Counted from the first letter of the stretch, positions 26,021-35,487 are shown. The stretch is DNA of 56,180 bases from Candidatus Cloacimonadota bacterium (GCA_021735645.1 JAIPGP010000012.1:1-56180), one strand, 5' to 3'. The notes: generated by a model not told the origin, from the sequence alone. Numbers and translations are program-made.

Positions 26021-26400
26021 CTTACATTACATTCTGGTGTAAGTTGTAAATTCTATCTCACCGGATACGGATCGACACATTAACACGGTTTATGCACTCC
26101 ATATCTCGTTCCGAGTACGGTTCTCCCGATACATCGGGATGGCCTGGTTGCGTTCTTCACGTTACTTTTTTCCGTGTGGTCAGTGACGTCCGTGGTTAAA
26201 AAATCTTACATTGCATTCTGGTGTAAGTTGTAAATTCTATCTCACCGGATACGGATCGACACATTAACACGGTTTATGCACTCCATATCTCGTTCCGAGT
26301 ACGGTTCTCTCGATACATCGGGATGGCTTGGTTGCGTTCTTCACGTTACTTTTTTCCGTGTGGTCAGTGACGTCCGTGGTTAAAAAATCTTACATTGCAT
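26021..26400. repeat. 184-bp tandem duplication in non-coding DNA
   Basis: Units 26021-26204 and 26205-26388 are nearly identical, and a third unit begins at 26389. Each unit starts CTTACATTRCATTCTGG. It contains CCGAGTACGGTTCTC followed by the small palindrome around GATACATCGGGA. It ends in a CCGTGTGGTCAGTG block and a TTAAAAAATC tail. The parts recur elsewhere in the window (236-305 and 36175-36206). The unit has no reading frame and no obvious transposon ends. Confidence 0.9.
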
Positions 26401-26467
26401 TATCTGCGACTATCCGCCCAATCCGTCTAATCCGTGTTCCACATTTTCTTATCATATCACTAAGTAT

Positions 26468-26498
26468 TTGACAAAAATACCGCTATTCCAAGTATAAG
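26468..26498 (+). promoter_or_regulatory. Candidate promoter of the beta-helix protein gene
   Basis: TTGACA (26468-26473) and TATAAG (26493-26498) are 19 bases apart. They lie 24 bases before the start codon, just after the tandem repeat region. The spacing is slightly long. Confidence 0.45.
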
Positions 26499-26521
26499 CT
26501 AAAAGCAAATTTGGAGGAATA

Positions 26522-28285
26522 ATGCAGCGATACCTGGTTTTATTTATTTTATTGATTTCTATAGGGCTTTCAGCTACGATACTGAATGTCCCCCAGAACT
26601 ATCACTACATCTCACTGGCAATAATTGCAGCTACAGACGGTGACACTGTCCTGGTTCAACCTGGAACTTATAACGGGATTATCAACTTTGATGGCAAGGC
26701 TATCACGCTTGCTTCCACTTATATTTTCACCAATAATGAAGCTGACATCCATCACACTATTCTGGGTGGCAATTATTCTGATGCCTCTCTGATCTCTTTT
26801 ATTAACGGTGAAGGTGAAGGAAGTATATTAACGGGATTCACGATCACTAATGCCGGTGCACCGGCTCAGGGTGGCGCTGTATTTTGTGATGGCACTTCCC
26901 CCACTCTGCTGAATCTTCGCTTCTCCGACAATCAGGCAACCAGCGGGGGAGCAATTTTCACCAATGAAGCCAACCCTACCATAGAAAATTGTGAATTCAT
27001 CAATAATAGCTCAACAGAGTTCGGCGGTGCTATCTATCTGGAAGCCAGCGAAATGACCATGAATAACTGCCGGCTGCAGAATAACAATTCTGATGGTGCT
27101 GGTACTTTAGGTAGAGGTGGAGCGGTGTTTGTTTCATATTCCACCGTTGATCTCACAAACTGTAATTTTTATGAAAATACAGCTAACGTCCATGCCGGTG
27201 CCGTATATCTCAGTTACGCTTCAGCAAACATTCTCAAATGTCAGTTCGTGGGCAATACCGCTGGCGGTAATGTGGGTGCGGTTTATTCTTATAAATCTAC
27301 CCATCTGGAAGTGATAAATTGTCTTTTTTATAACAACTCAGGCACAAATGCCGGCTCATTGCGTTTCTATACTGATGTGGCACCAACTGATGTCCCGATT
27401 GTGCTCAATACCATCTGCTATGGTAATACACCCTGCGAAATTTTCTTTGCCTCTGATAACCTCTCACATGAATTGATTATCGCCTACAGCGATCTGCAAG
27501 GTGGCGAAGATGCAATTGTGACAAACAATGTGGCAGAAATCGTCTGGCTGGAAGGAAATATTGATGCAGACCCAATGTACGTAGCCCCCGAATATGATCA
27601 TTTCTTTCTTCAACCCGAATCTCCCTGTATAGATGCTGCCCAGGCGGTCTTTGAGTATGAGGGCATTACTTATATTGACACAGATTCTTATCTGGGTGAT
27701 AATCTGGATATGGGACCCTGTGAAACTGATGTAGATAATCCGGCAATTCTTGCCATGTTTGAGGCTGATATTATGGAAGGAGATGCTCCGCTAACGGTAA
27801 ATTTCACTGATCTGTCTCTGGGAGAACCCACCTCCTGGGAATGGTACTCAAATGGAGATATTATTCCTTTCAGTCAGGAACAAAACCCCCAGTGGATATT
27901 TGAAGAACCGGGTACTTATTCCATCCGTCTTGTAGCTTATAATGATGAACAAACAGATTGGATAAATGAAATAGATCTGATCCAGGTTAATGTGCCATCT
28001 GCTGCCGATGAAGACTTACCTCCGGCAAATATTGCCTTATCTGTCTATCCAAACCCCTTCAATCCCAGCACTACGCTTGATTTCTCCCTCTCAGAATCTG
28101 AAAACGTAACTTTAGCAGCATATAACCTCAAAGGTGAAAAAATTGACCTGATCTTCAATGACATCCTTCCCGCTGGAAACCATAAACTCACCTGGGAACC
28201 CCAAAGCCTCCCTTCAGGTATATATTTTATCCGCTTAATTCACAACCACCAGAGCACTACCAGCAAAGCCATCCTTCTGAAATAA
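26522..28285 (+). CDS. Secreted right-handed beta-helix protein with PKD domain and type IX sorting signal
   Basis: This is a 587-residue exported protein. The signal peptide is MQRYLVLFILLISIGLSA. Residues of about 20-380 are a parallel beta-helix built of repeats ending in N or G turns (GGAVFCDGTSPTL, GGAIFTNEANPTIENC, GGAIYLEASEMTMNNC and so on), like polymorphic outer-membrane proteins and pectate-lyase-like folds. A PKD-type beta-sandwich follows (APLTVNFTDLSLGEPTSWEW). The C-terminus is a sorting domain with YPNPFNPSTTL and GIYFIRLI, used for type IX-like export and surface attachment. No catalytic residues are evident, so adhesion or polysaccharide binding is more likely than catalysis. 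Confidence 0.88.
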   Translation: MQRYLVLFILLISIGLSATILNVPQNYHYISLAIIAATDGDTVLVQPGTYNGIINFDGKAITLASTYIFTNNEADIHHTILGGNYSDASLISFINGEGEGSILTGFTITNAGAPAQGGAVFCDGTSPTLLNLRFSDNQATSGGAIFTNEANPTIENCEFINNSSTEFGGAIYLEASEMTMNNCRLQNNNSDGAGTLGRGGAVFVSYSTVDLTNCNFYENTANVHAGAVYLSYASANILKCQFVGNTAGGNVGAVYSYKSTHLEVINCLFYNNSGTNAGSLRFYTDVAPTDVPIVLNTICYGNTPCEIFFASDNLSHELIIAYSDLQGGEDAIVTNNVAEIVWLEGNIDADPMYVAPEYDHFFLQPESPCIDAAQAVFEYEGITYIDTDSYLGDNLDMGPCETDVDNPAILAMFEADIMEGDAPLTVNFTDLSLGEPTSWEWYSNGDIIPFSQEQNPQWIFEEPGTYSIRLVAYNDEQTDWINEIDLIQVNVPSAADEDLPPANIALSVYPNPFNPSTTLDFSLSESENVTLAAYNLKGEKIDLIFNDILPAGNHKLTWEPQSLPSGIYFIRLIHNHQSTTSKAILLK

Positions 28286-28320
28286 CTCAAATTTATCATT
28301 CTAAAATATAAAAAATAAAA

Positions 28321-28345
28321 ACCCCTGGCACGCCAGGGGTTTTCG
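28321..28345. terminator. Rho-independent terminator between convergent genes
   Basis: Arms ACCCCTGG (28321-28328) and CCAGGGGT (28333-28340) with a CACG loop are followed by TTTTCGCTTTT, and preceded by A-rich sequence. It can therefore work for the plus-strand beta-helix gene and for the minus-strand DUF4276 gene. Confidence 0.88.
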
Positions 28346-28370
28346 CTTTTCATACAAGTCAAATTATCAA

Positions 28371-28925
28371 TCATCTGCATAAATTCCTTACTCCAATTAC
28401 AAATATATTGAAACTATGAGATTTATTCCCTGACACACGCAACAATGAACCTAATAGTCTGGAACCGGAAACTTTTTGATAAAGCCCATTGGTCAATTTC
28501 TTAAGTTCAATATCAGGATTGCCTAAGGTATCAGGATTTCTGAATTTTTTCTTGTTTTGCTGACGGGCTAATTTATCAATCTCATAAGCAGAACCAACAG
28601 ACGCCAAGTCACCCAGATACCAACTTTCTAACTCCCGGCAGGCAATCCTAATTACACATTCTGGTTTTTCAACTCGCTGACAAATTTCAGATAGCTTCTC
28701 CTTGATGGCTTTGCAATCACCACTGTCCTGGTCACGCAGAATCACAAATAATGTATCTCTTCTTTGCCACAATTTTAGTTTGCGGGGAAGTTGTCTTTCC
28801 ATGTCCTGCTTTCCTTCAAAAGTTATGTAGATATACTCATAACTTTGAGGGAAAAATCTTGGAATGAATTTTTCCAGGAAAGCTCTGGCAGATTCTTCCT
28901 CCAAAAAGAAAACTACACAACTCAT
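28371..28925 (-). CDS. DUF4276 family protein (TOPRIM-like), partner of an adjacent ATPase
   Basis: This 184-residue protein has the DUF4276 signature: an acidic N-terminal motif (FFLEEESARAFLEKF), VILRDQDSGDCKAIKEKL, then ACRELESWYLGDLA. The spacing of E...D-x-D resembles a TOPRIM nuclease fold, as in the effectors of PARIS (AriB) and AbiL (RloB). Its start overlaps the ATPase stop by four bases (ATGA), so the two are translationally coupled. By analogy it would be the nuclease or toxin and the ATPase the sensor; this is inference, not known for this exact pair. C-terminal Arg/Ser-rich sequence (KVSGSRLLGSLLRVSGNKSHS) may bind nucleic acid. Confidence 0.8.
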   Translation of the reverse strand: MSCVVFFLEEESARAFLEKFIPRFFPQSYEYIYITFEGKQDMERQLPRKLKLWQRRDTLFVILRDQDSGDCKAIKEKLSEICQRVEKPECVIRIACRELESWYLGDLASVGSAYEIDKLARQQNKKKFRNPDTLGNPDIELKKLTNGLYQKVSGSRLLGSLLRVSGNKSHSFNIFVIGVRNLCR

Positions 28926-30112
28926 TTGGGATTAACTCTACCCAGAAAACCCTGTTTCCATAAATATCCCATTTTATCACCATCTAACATGTAAGCAGAA
29001 ATTTGTTCGTCATCCGAAGCTCTCTTTATTTCCGTAAATCCATCTCTTTTTTCCAGCCAGAATACTTCTTCAAGCTCCATGGCATTTAAAAAATCTGGCG
29101 AATGAGTGGAAACAAAAACCTGATCACCATGACGAGAATATAGCCTGAATTCTTCTGCCAGCTCAGTTAATAGATGTGGATATAATTGATTTTCCGGTTC
29201 CTCTACACATAATAATGGATGAGGATGAGGATCAAATAACATTACCAGATAAGCAAACATCTTAATAGTCCCGTCAGAAACATATTTATCAATGAAGGGG
29301 TCTTTAAATGATCCATCCTGAAATTTTAGTAACAATCTTCCATCAACTGTTGTTTCAGGCTCGATTGAACTTATACCCGGAACCCGCTCCTGCATTTTTT
29401 TTATTATTTTCTGGAAAATATCCTTGTGATTTAGAAAAAGATTATGTGCAACTAATTGTAAATTGTCACCACTTACTGATAAGTGCTCATCATATCCCAC
29501 AGCATCTTTTGTCCCACGAGCTTTGTTTATATGAAAATCAGAAAGATGCCAGTTCTCAATAAGATTCCGAAAAGCATTTGCCGCCTTAAATTTCTGAAAT
29601 TGCCCTAATCCTTTGATTGCTAATATATCGTTGGCTTCCAGTTCGCGATATTCCTTTGTAAGTTCTTCGTTCTCTTTTGTAAAATCTTCTTCGTTTGTTA
29701 TCGCATAACCCTTCCCCGCTTTATAATCCAAAAAATGATAAGGCGATCCATGAGCTCCCCGTTTATACCGTAATATCTCTCGATTCACAATTATGCTTTT
29801 ATCTATTTCTGCTATTTCAAGATAGTATGTTACCAATCGCTCTACACCTGTTATATTTAACCGAAATTTTATCTCAATTATTATCGTTTCACCCCTATGC
29901 TCCCTGGACACCAATTCCTGAAAACCGCCCCTGCTTTGAACTGCTTTATTCACATTATAAGTCAGGCAGTGTTTTAAAAATCCAAAGACATCAAAAAGTG
30001 TTGATTTACCTGTCCCATTTGCTCCTACAAATACTGCCATAGCCGGTATCCTTGATATTTTCAGCTTTTTATAACATTTATAATTCTGAAGTCTGATTTC
30101 TTCTATTCGCAT
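28922..30112 (-). CDS. AAA ATPase of the ABC/OLD-like type, sensor partner of DUF4276
   Basis: This 396-residue SMC/RecF-like ATPase has Walker A VGANGTGKSTLFD (about residues 28-40), the signature-like KMFAYLVMLFDPHPHPLLC region, Walker B LLCVEEPENQLYP, and the His switch of FVSTHSPDFLNA. The long helical middle part (residues 120-240) would form the coiled-coil arm. It lacks the C-terminal TOPRIM domain of OLD proteins; instead that function is on the separate DUF4276 gene that overlaps it. A strong GGAGGT site precedes the ATG. A perfect 27-bp palindrome lies about 200 bp upstream. Confidence 0.85.
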   Translation of the reverse strand: MRIEEIRLQNYKCYKKLKISRIPAMAVFVGANGTGKSTLFDVFGFLKHCLTYNVNKAVQSRGGFQELVSREHRGETIIIEIKFRLNITGVERLVTYYLEIAEIDKSIIVNREILRYKRGAHGSPYHFLDYKAGKGYAITNEEDFTKENEELTKEYRELEANDILAIKGLGQFQKFKAANAFRNLIENWHLSDFHINKARGTKDAVGYDEHLSVSGDNLQLVAHNLFLNHKDIFQKIIKKMQERVPGISSIEPETTVDGRLLLKFQDGSFKDPFIDKYVSDGTIKMFAYLVMLFDPHPHPLLCVEEPENQLYPHLLTELAEEFRLYSRHGDQVFVSTHSPDFLNAMELEEVFWLEKRDGFTEIKRASDDEQISAYMLDGDKMGYLWKQGFLGRVNPK

Positions 30113-30317
30113 TCTACCTCCGAGTTTTATACTCAGTTAATATATGCTACAAAAGCCCCTCTTACAACTTTTTTGTAAAGCATTTTCCTCATATTATTAT
30201 AATTACCGATCCGCGTTCCTAAAGAATTGATAATAATAATATCTATTCCCAATATATTCCATCTTTTCTTCTCAGTGCAAGGTCTGTAAAAAAATACCCA
30301 ATAACTATCGAGTGAGT
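30113..30317 (-). promoter_or_regulatory. Region just upstream of the ATPase/DUF4276 operon
   Basis: This AT-rich stretch, between the ATPase start and the palindrome, should carry the operon promoter. A weak 67-codon frame (30133-30336, minus) starts inside the palindrome arm; I do not consider it real. Confidence 0.35.
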
Positions 30318-30385
30318 ATCCAGTATCACAACTCAACCCAATCTAACATAAAAATGTCAGATTGGGTTGAGTTGTGATACTGGAT
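30318..30385. repeat. Perfect 27-bp inverted repeat with a 14-base spacer
   Basis: Arms 30318-30344 and 30359-30385 are exact reverse complements of each other, separated by 14 bases. This is much longer than a usual terminator stem. On the plus strand it is followed by TTTCCTCTTT, a poor U-tract. It lies about 206 bp upstream of the ATPase/DUF4276 pair and could be a cruciform, a long RNA hairpin (possible precursor of a small RNA), or the footprint of an excised element. Confidence 0.95.
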
Positions 30386-30739
30386 TTCCTCTTTATGCTG
30401 AAGGGGTATAATTATTGATCAAAGCTGATAGGCGAAATATTGTGAATATGGGGGGGGTATAATTCTAATCTACGGTGATCACTCTATCGCGGGAAGGCAG
30501 GTAATCACAGGTTCTGCTACTGAGTGAATCAGTAAACGATAGACCAGAGGCAAAACACAAACAGTTCCTGCCAGAAAACCAAAACTACTCTGCTGCTCCT
30601 GCCAGTATTTCCGTTCCGCAATCACTATACAGGCAAAATATAAAATCTAATTCAGTAATATCTTGCCTAACTCCTGAATTAAAATTACCATTTGTACTTT
30701 TCAGTGTCAAGAAATGTTAAAATTTTCGGAAAGTCAGGT
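30386..30739. other. Non-coding stretch between the palindrome and the arcC stop
   Basis: I see no gene. Two G-runs each followed by TATAATT occur 48 bases apart (30402-30412 and 30450-30464). The part 30470-30560 is richer in GC and has several short self-complementary words. I cannot name an RNA family. Confidence 0.35.
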
Positions 30740-31681
30740 TTATTTTGTTATATGTGTTCCCGTATTGCCAATAACAGCCTCAAACAAGTTTTCCGGTGAG
30801 GTGATTATCACTTCACTTCCGCCGTTTTCGAGGAACTTCATTGAAGCTTCTATCTTGGGCATCATGCTGCCTTTGGCAAATTCTTCATTATCCAGATATT
30901 GCCGGCACTGCTCCATAGTCAGCGAGTTCAGCCATTGCGGAGAATCAGATTTAAAATTAATAGCAACTTTTTCCACGCCAGTAGAAATGATAAACAGGTC
31001 AGCCTTGATCTCGGAAGCCAGTAATGAAGAAGCAAAGTCCTTATCGATAACGGCACTGATACCCTGCAGGGCTCCCTCTTCTCTGATAACCGGAATACCG
31101 CCGCCACCCACGGCAATCACCAGATCACCAGCATTGATCAGAGTTTTTATAATAGTCTGTTCGATAATTTCCAAAGGTTTTGGCGATGCCACTACGCGAC
31201 GAAAGCCTCTGCCAGCATCTTCTACCACAACCCAGCCATGTTCATCAATACGATGCTGCAATTCTTCCAGGCTGGCATAAAATGGACCTATTGGCTTGGT
31301 GGGATGCTCAAAAGCAGGGTCTGCATGGTCAACCAGCACCTGCGTAACGATTGTAGCCACATCCTGCTGATGATCCTCACGGGCAAACACGTTCTGTGCC
31401 ACCTGCTGGATCATATAACCCATCCCGCCCTGACTGAATGCTCCGCAATAATGCAAGGGCAGTGCAGGCACTTGATGTTTCCCGGCTTCTGACTGGATGA
31501 GAATATTGCCCACCTGGGGACCATTACCGTGCGTGATCACTACGTTATAACCAAGCTGAATGATTTTATAGATATTTTCTACGGTAGAACTAACAGCTTC
31601 AAACTGTTCTTCCACAGAGCCTCTTTGACCAGGCTTGATCAGGGAATTTCCACCAATAGCAATCACCGCTACTTTACTCAT
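30740..31681 (-). CDS. arcC: Carbamate kinase
   Basis: It interconverts carbamoyl phosphate and ADP with carbamate and ATP, usually the ATP-yielding last step of the arginine deiminase pathway. The 313-residue protein has the typical amino-acid-kinase start IAIGGNSLIKPGQRG, VVITHGNGPQVGN, and the family signature near GRGFRRVVASPKP. Later segments are AVGGGGIPVIRE and DKDFASSLLA. The length matches ArcC. It is alone on the minus strand; the deiminase and transferase genes are not in the window, so it may be used in other nitrogen metabolism. Confidence 0.95.
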   Translation of the reverse strand: MSKVAVIAIGGNSLIKPGQRGSVEEQFEAVSSTVENIYKIIQLGYNVVITHGNGPQVGNILIQSEAGKHQVPALPLHYCGAFSQGGMGYMIQQVAQNVFAREDHQQDVATIVTQVLVDHADPAFEHPTKPIGPFYASLEELQHRIDEHGWVVVEDAGRGFRRVVASPKPLEIIEQTIIKTLINAGDLVIAVGGGGIPVIREEGALQGISAVIDKDFASSLLASEIKADLFIISTGVEKVAINFKSDSPQWLNSLTMEQCRQYLDNEEFAKGSMMPKIEASMKFLENGGSEVIITSPENLFEAVIGNTGTHITK

Positions 31682-31907
31682 ATTTTAACTCCGAAACTAT
31701 ATATTTTTTTCCGAATTTCCTTTTTAGGGGAAAGACGCCTTTTATCGAGGTCAGGTTTAGTGTCAAATTATTTCCTGCCTGAATGTTTTTCAAAACCTTA
31801 ATGATATATAAGGATTAGAAGAAGATAGTAGTATTCGACAGTAAAATGAGAAGTATTAGAGAAAAAACTTAACAGAAAAGAGAGGTGGTTATAAATCTGT
31901 CGATAAT

Positions 31908-34172
31908 ATGAAAAGCATAAAAATATTCATGATAGTATGTGGAATTCTGGCATTCTGGCAGTTTTCGCTGCAGGCAGATTCTCCTGAGCTGAAATTAAAG
32001 ATCGCTGCCGCCACAGGTAGAGAGAAGGTAGACCTGCTGCTGGAACTTGCTAAGCAGGAAATGAATTCTGATCTGGCAGGCAGTTGGGCAAGTGATAGTC
32101 TGGCACTGAAACTGGCTCGTGAGTCACGTTATGAGGCAGGCGAACGTAATGCTTTGATAATAGCCGGCAGGATCGAGCAGATGAAGCAGGACTACTGGAG
32201 CGCGATAGAATATTTTGAGAAAGCTGCGGAAATGCTGAAAAACGGACAGGATGAATTAGAGCGGGGCGTGATCAGTAATAATATTGCTCGAGCATATTCC
32301 AAGCTGGGCTGGACTGATAAAGCAAAAATCAAACTGGCAGAAACTGAGCAGATATTTTTGAAGCTTGCCCCAAGCAATGAAGTGATACATGAACTGGCTT
32401 TGACCTATCTCAACTGGGGCACAATGGATCTGGAACTGGGTAATTATGAGATAGCCTTATCACATTTGTTAAGTGGTATGCAGGAAGCGGAAAAGCTGGA
32501 AGAGCCGCTACTGGAAGCGGAGCTGAAAGGGAGTATCGGCAGAGTATATCAATCGCTGCTGAATCCTGCTCTTTCGCTGGAATATTACCGTCAAGCACTG
32601 GAAGAGCTTAAAATATTAAATAATAACAGCGAAATGGCAGTTGTCTATGGCAATATGGGAACACTGTATTCCGAGCTGGAAGATTATGACAAAGCATTGG
32701 AATATTATGAACAATCTATGGCAAGCTATCAGCTATCTGGTAATAATCTGGGTGTAGCATCAGTACTTATGAATATAGGCAATTTATTTTATTATCAGGG
32801 CAATTATGAGCAAACCCTGGATTATTACGGTCAGGCTGAAGATATATTAGAGGAAATCGGAGCAACTGTCTATCAGGCATATCTAATGAACAATGTGGGT
32901 ATGATCTATGTGGAAATGGGTGAATATACAGCAGCAGCGGAGGAATTTGCACAGGCGAAGAAGATAGCCCTGGCTGTGGAATCACTGGAACTGGAAGCAG
33001 AAATATATGCTTCTTATGGAAAACTTTATAAGAAGCAGGAATTATTTGATAAAGCTCTTTCCTATAATGAAAAAGAATCTGAACTGCGGGACAGTATATT
33101 TGCTGAGACAACTGCCCGGCAGATAGCAGAAATGCAAACGAAGTATGATACTGAGCGTAAAGAACGGGAAAATATCTTATTGCGAAAAGATAATAAGATC
33201 AAGGAACTGGAGATAGGCAGGAAGGAACTGCAGCGTAACTCATTATTAGTCATTTCGGGACTGGTGGTCATGCTGGTGATCTTTGTTTATCACCGCTACC
33301 GTAACAAGAAGAAATCTGCAGAAGTGCTTTCTGCTAAGAATGAATTGATCACGCAGCAAAAGGAAGAATTAAGCGAAACTCTGGACGTATTGCGCAAGAC
33401 GCAGAAGAAATTAGTGGAATCAGAGAAAATGGCCTCGCTGGGAAGTCTGGTGACAGGAGTTGCCCATGAAATAAACACGCCAGTGGGTATCATTATCACG
33501 GCTATCACGAATCTAAGCGACCGGCTGGGTGCTTTATTAGAAAAGTATCAGTCAAATAAAATGAAGAAAAGCGATCTGGATAATTTTTTGGGATTTACTC
33601 AGAAAACCAGCAGCCTGATTTTGAGTAATTCGCAAAGAACTGGTGAGTTGGTGAAGAGCTTCAAAAAAGTGAGTGTGGATCAATCTACCGAAACGAAAAG
33701 ACAATTTAAAATACATAACTATATAAAAGATGTGTTGATGAGCCTGGAACCAAAATTTAAAGGGCTTGATCTGGAAATTGTGATAGATTGCGATGAATAT
33801 CTGGTCTGGAACTCCTATCCTGGGATTTTTGCCCAGATCATTACTAATCTGGTGATCAATTCTATTGTCCACGGTTTCGCAGAGCAAAAAACCGGGAAAA
33901 TAGAATTTAGTATTAAGCGGGTTGACAATTTACTGAGTTTTATCTATCGTGATAGCGGAAAAGGGATGAAAGCGGAAGTGATCCAGCATATATTTGATCC
34001 GTTCTATACTACTAATAAAAGGACAGGAACGGGTTTGGGAATGCATATCATCTATAATCTGATCACTCAGAAACTGGGTGGTAATATAGAAGTGCTAAGT
34101 GAGCCGGAAGCTGGAGCAGAATTCAGGATGGAATTTCCCTTTACAGAAGGAGGCTTAAGTGAACTCGAATGA
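31908..34172 (+). CDS. Membrane sensor histidine kinase with N-terminal TPR repeats
   Basis: This 754-residue kinase has an N-terminal signal or membrane segment (IFMIVCGILAFWQFSLQA). A series of TPR repeats (about residues 60-400; for example GNMGTLYSELEDYDKALEYYEQSM) lies outside the inner membrane. A membrane segment at about 444-466 (LLVISGLVVMLVIFVYH) and a coiled coil follow. The phospho-acceptor H520 is in GVAHEINTPVGI. The ATPase domain has the N box (IITNLVINSIVHGF), DSGKGM and GTGLGMHII. The periplasmic TPR part probably senses a protein or peptide. The next gene, a receiver-kinase, overlaps by 14 bases, so they act together. Confidence 0.92.
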   Translation: MKSIKIFMIVCGILAFWQFSLQADSPELKLKIAAATGREKVDLLLELAKQEMNSDLAGSWASDSLALKLARESRYEAGERNALIIAGRIEQMKQDYWSAIEYFEKAAEMLKNGQDELERGVISNNIARAYSKLGWTDKAKIKLAETEQIFLKLAPSNEVIHELALTYLNWGTMDLELGNYEIALSHLLSGMQEAEKLEEPLLEAELKGSIGRVYQSLLNPALSLEYYRQALEELKILNNNSEMAVVYGNMGTLYSELEDYDKALEYYEQSMASYQLSGNNLGVASVLMNIGNLFYYQGNYEQTLDYYGQAEDILEEIGATVYQAYLMNNVGMIYVEMGEYTAAAEEFAQAKKIALAVESLELEAEIYASYGKLYKKQELFDKALSYNEKESELRDSIFAETTARQIAEMQTKYDTERKERENILLRKDNKIKELEIGRKELQRNSLLVISGLVVMLVIFVYHRYRNKKKSAEVLSAKNELITQQKEELSETLDVLRKTQKKLVESEKMASLGSLVTGVAHEINTPVGIIITAITNLSDRLGALLEKYQSNKMKKSDLDNFLGFTQKTSSLILSNSQRTGELVKSFKKVSVDQSTETKRQFKIHNYIKDVLMSLEPKFKGLDLEIVIDCDEYLVWNSYPGIFAQIITNLVINSIVHGFAEQKTGKIEFSIKRVDNLLSFIYRDSGKGMKAEVIQHIFDPFYTTNKRTGTGLGMHIIYNLITQKLGGNIEVLSEPEAGAEFRMEFPFTEGGLSELE

Positions 34173-35475
34173 AAAAGAGTTTGATTATAAAGAAGAAACT
34201 GATAATGATGAATTATTGTTCATGGCTGAAGAAGCAGAGGAAGTTGCGGAGCAGCCGCAGGAGAAAAATATTTCCTGGGATAGTGCCGGAGATATTGAAG
34301 CTGGCAGTAACTGGAAAATTCTGGTAGTAGATGATGAGGAAGATATTCATACAGTTACGCATTTAACGCTGGATGATTTTAAATTTAGTGGGAAACCGGT
34401 GCGGATACTGGATGCCTATTCGGCTGCAGAGGCTTATAAGATACTCAGCGAAGAGCCGGGAATCGCTATCATGCTTTTAGACGTGGTGATGGAAACCACT
34501 ACTGCAGGGCTGGAACTTGTTCAGCAGATACGGGAGGAATTGAATAATCATTTTGTGAGGATAATCCTGCGAACCGGGCAGCCGGGTTATGCCCCGGAGC
34601 GGGAAGTGGTGACTAATTACGATATTAATGATTATAAATCGAAAACGGAACTGACTGCTGATAAGATATTCACGCTGGTTTCTTCAGGACTTCGAGCCTA
34701 TAAATCGCTTTTGAGCCTGGAATCATACCGCCGGGATTTGCAGAAAAAGGTGGAAGCAGCGGTGGAGTCTATCCGCGAAAAGGACCATATCATTATCCGG
34801 CAATCCCGCCAGACCGCTATCAGTGAATTAATAGCTAATCTTTCGCACCAGTGGCGACAGCCATTAAATACCGTGATGGCACTTATCCAGGACATTGAAT
34901 TTAGTGGGCAATCGGCAGAACTGAGCATGGAGTACCTGGAGCAGCAAAGCAGTAAAGCAATGGGAATTATTCAAGAGATGAGCGAGACAATTGATGATCT
35001 GCGTTATTTTTTTGAACCGGTAGAGGAGTTTGATGAATTTGAGATAGGCGAAGTGGTAAACCGCTGTGTGAAACTGCTGGAGCCAGCCTTGCAGGAAGAA
35101 AAAGTCCGTCTGGAGATTACTGGAAATCTGCAAATCAAAGCAAAAGGCTACCGTAATGACTATGCTCAGGTGATATTGCAGATAATCAATAATAGTCGTG
35201 ATGCCCTGCAGGAGAGCAAAACTGCCGATAAATGGGTGAAAATCAATATAAATGCGAATGATGAAGGTTCTCTAGTGGAGATCAGGGATAATGGTGGAGG
35301 AATTGCCATTGACGCAATAGACCACGTTTTTGAGCCGTATTTCACGACCAGATTTAAAAGCCCGGGTAAAGGTTTGAGCCTTTATATGTGCCAGATAGTG
35401 ATTGAAAAAAATATGGGGGGCAGCCTGAGTGCCGGAAATATTGAAAATGGGGCAATGTTTACTATTAGAGTATAA
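34159..35475 (+). CDS. Cytoplasmic hybrid protein: receiver domain followed by histidine kinase
   Basis: This 438-residue protein begins with an acidic linker, then a receiver domain (ILVVDDEEDIHTV; phospho-acceptor D108 in IMLLDVVME; Lys in DYKSKTELT). A coiled coil and a kinase core follow, with H230 in ANLSHQWRQPLNT, and the ATPase boxes IINNSRDAL, IRDNGGGI and PGKGLSLYM. There is no membrane segment. The start is GTG, six bases after AGGAGG, overlapping the end of the TPR kinase. The order suggests that the TPR kinase passes phosphate to this receiver. No DNA-binding output is visible, so the final response regulator is elsewhere. Confidence 0.9.
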   Translation: MNSNEKEFDYKEETDNDELLFMAEEAEEVAEQPQEKNISWDSAGDIEAGSNWKILVVDDEEDIHTVTHLTLDDFKFSGKPVRILDAYSAAEAYKILSEEPGIAIMLLDVVMETTTAGLELVQQIREELNNHFVRIILRTGQPGYAPEREVVTNYDINDYKSKTELTADKIFTLVSSGLRAYKSLLSLESYRRDLQKKVEAAVESIREKDHIIIRQSRQTAISELIANLSHQWRQPLNTVMALIQDIEFSGQSAELSMEYLEQQSSKAMGIIQEMSETIDDLRYFFEPVEEFDEFEIGEVVNRCVKLLEPALQEEKVRLEITGNLQIKAKGYRNDYAQVILQIINNSRDALQESKTADKWVKININANDEGSLVEIRDNGGGIAIDAIDHVFEPYFTTRFKSPGKGLSLYMCQIVIEKNMGGSLSAGNIENGAMFTIRV

Positions 35476-35487
35476 CAGGAGGTAAAA

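Noticed and set aside
30133-30336. 67-codon minus-strand frame upstream of the ATPase
   Set aside because: It begins inside the palindrome arm, has no ribosome site and no family resemblance that I can see. It might be a gene remnant, but I cannot support it.
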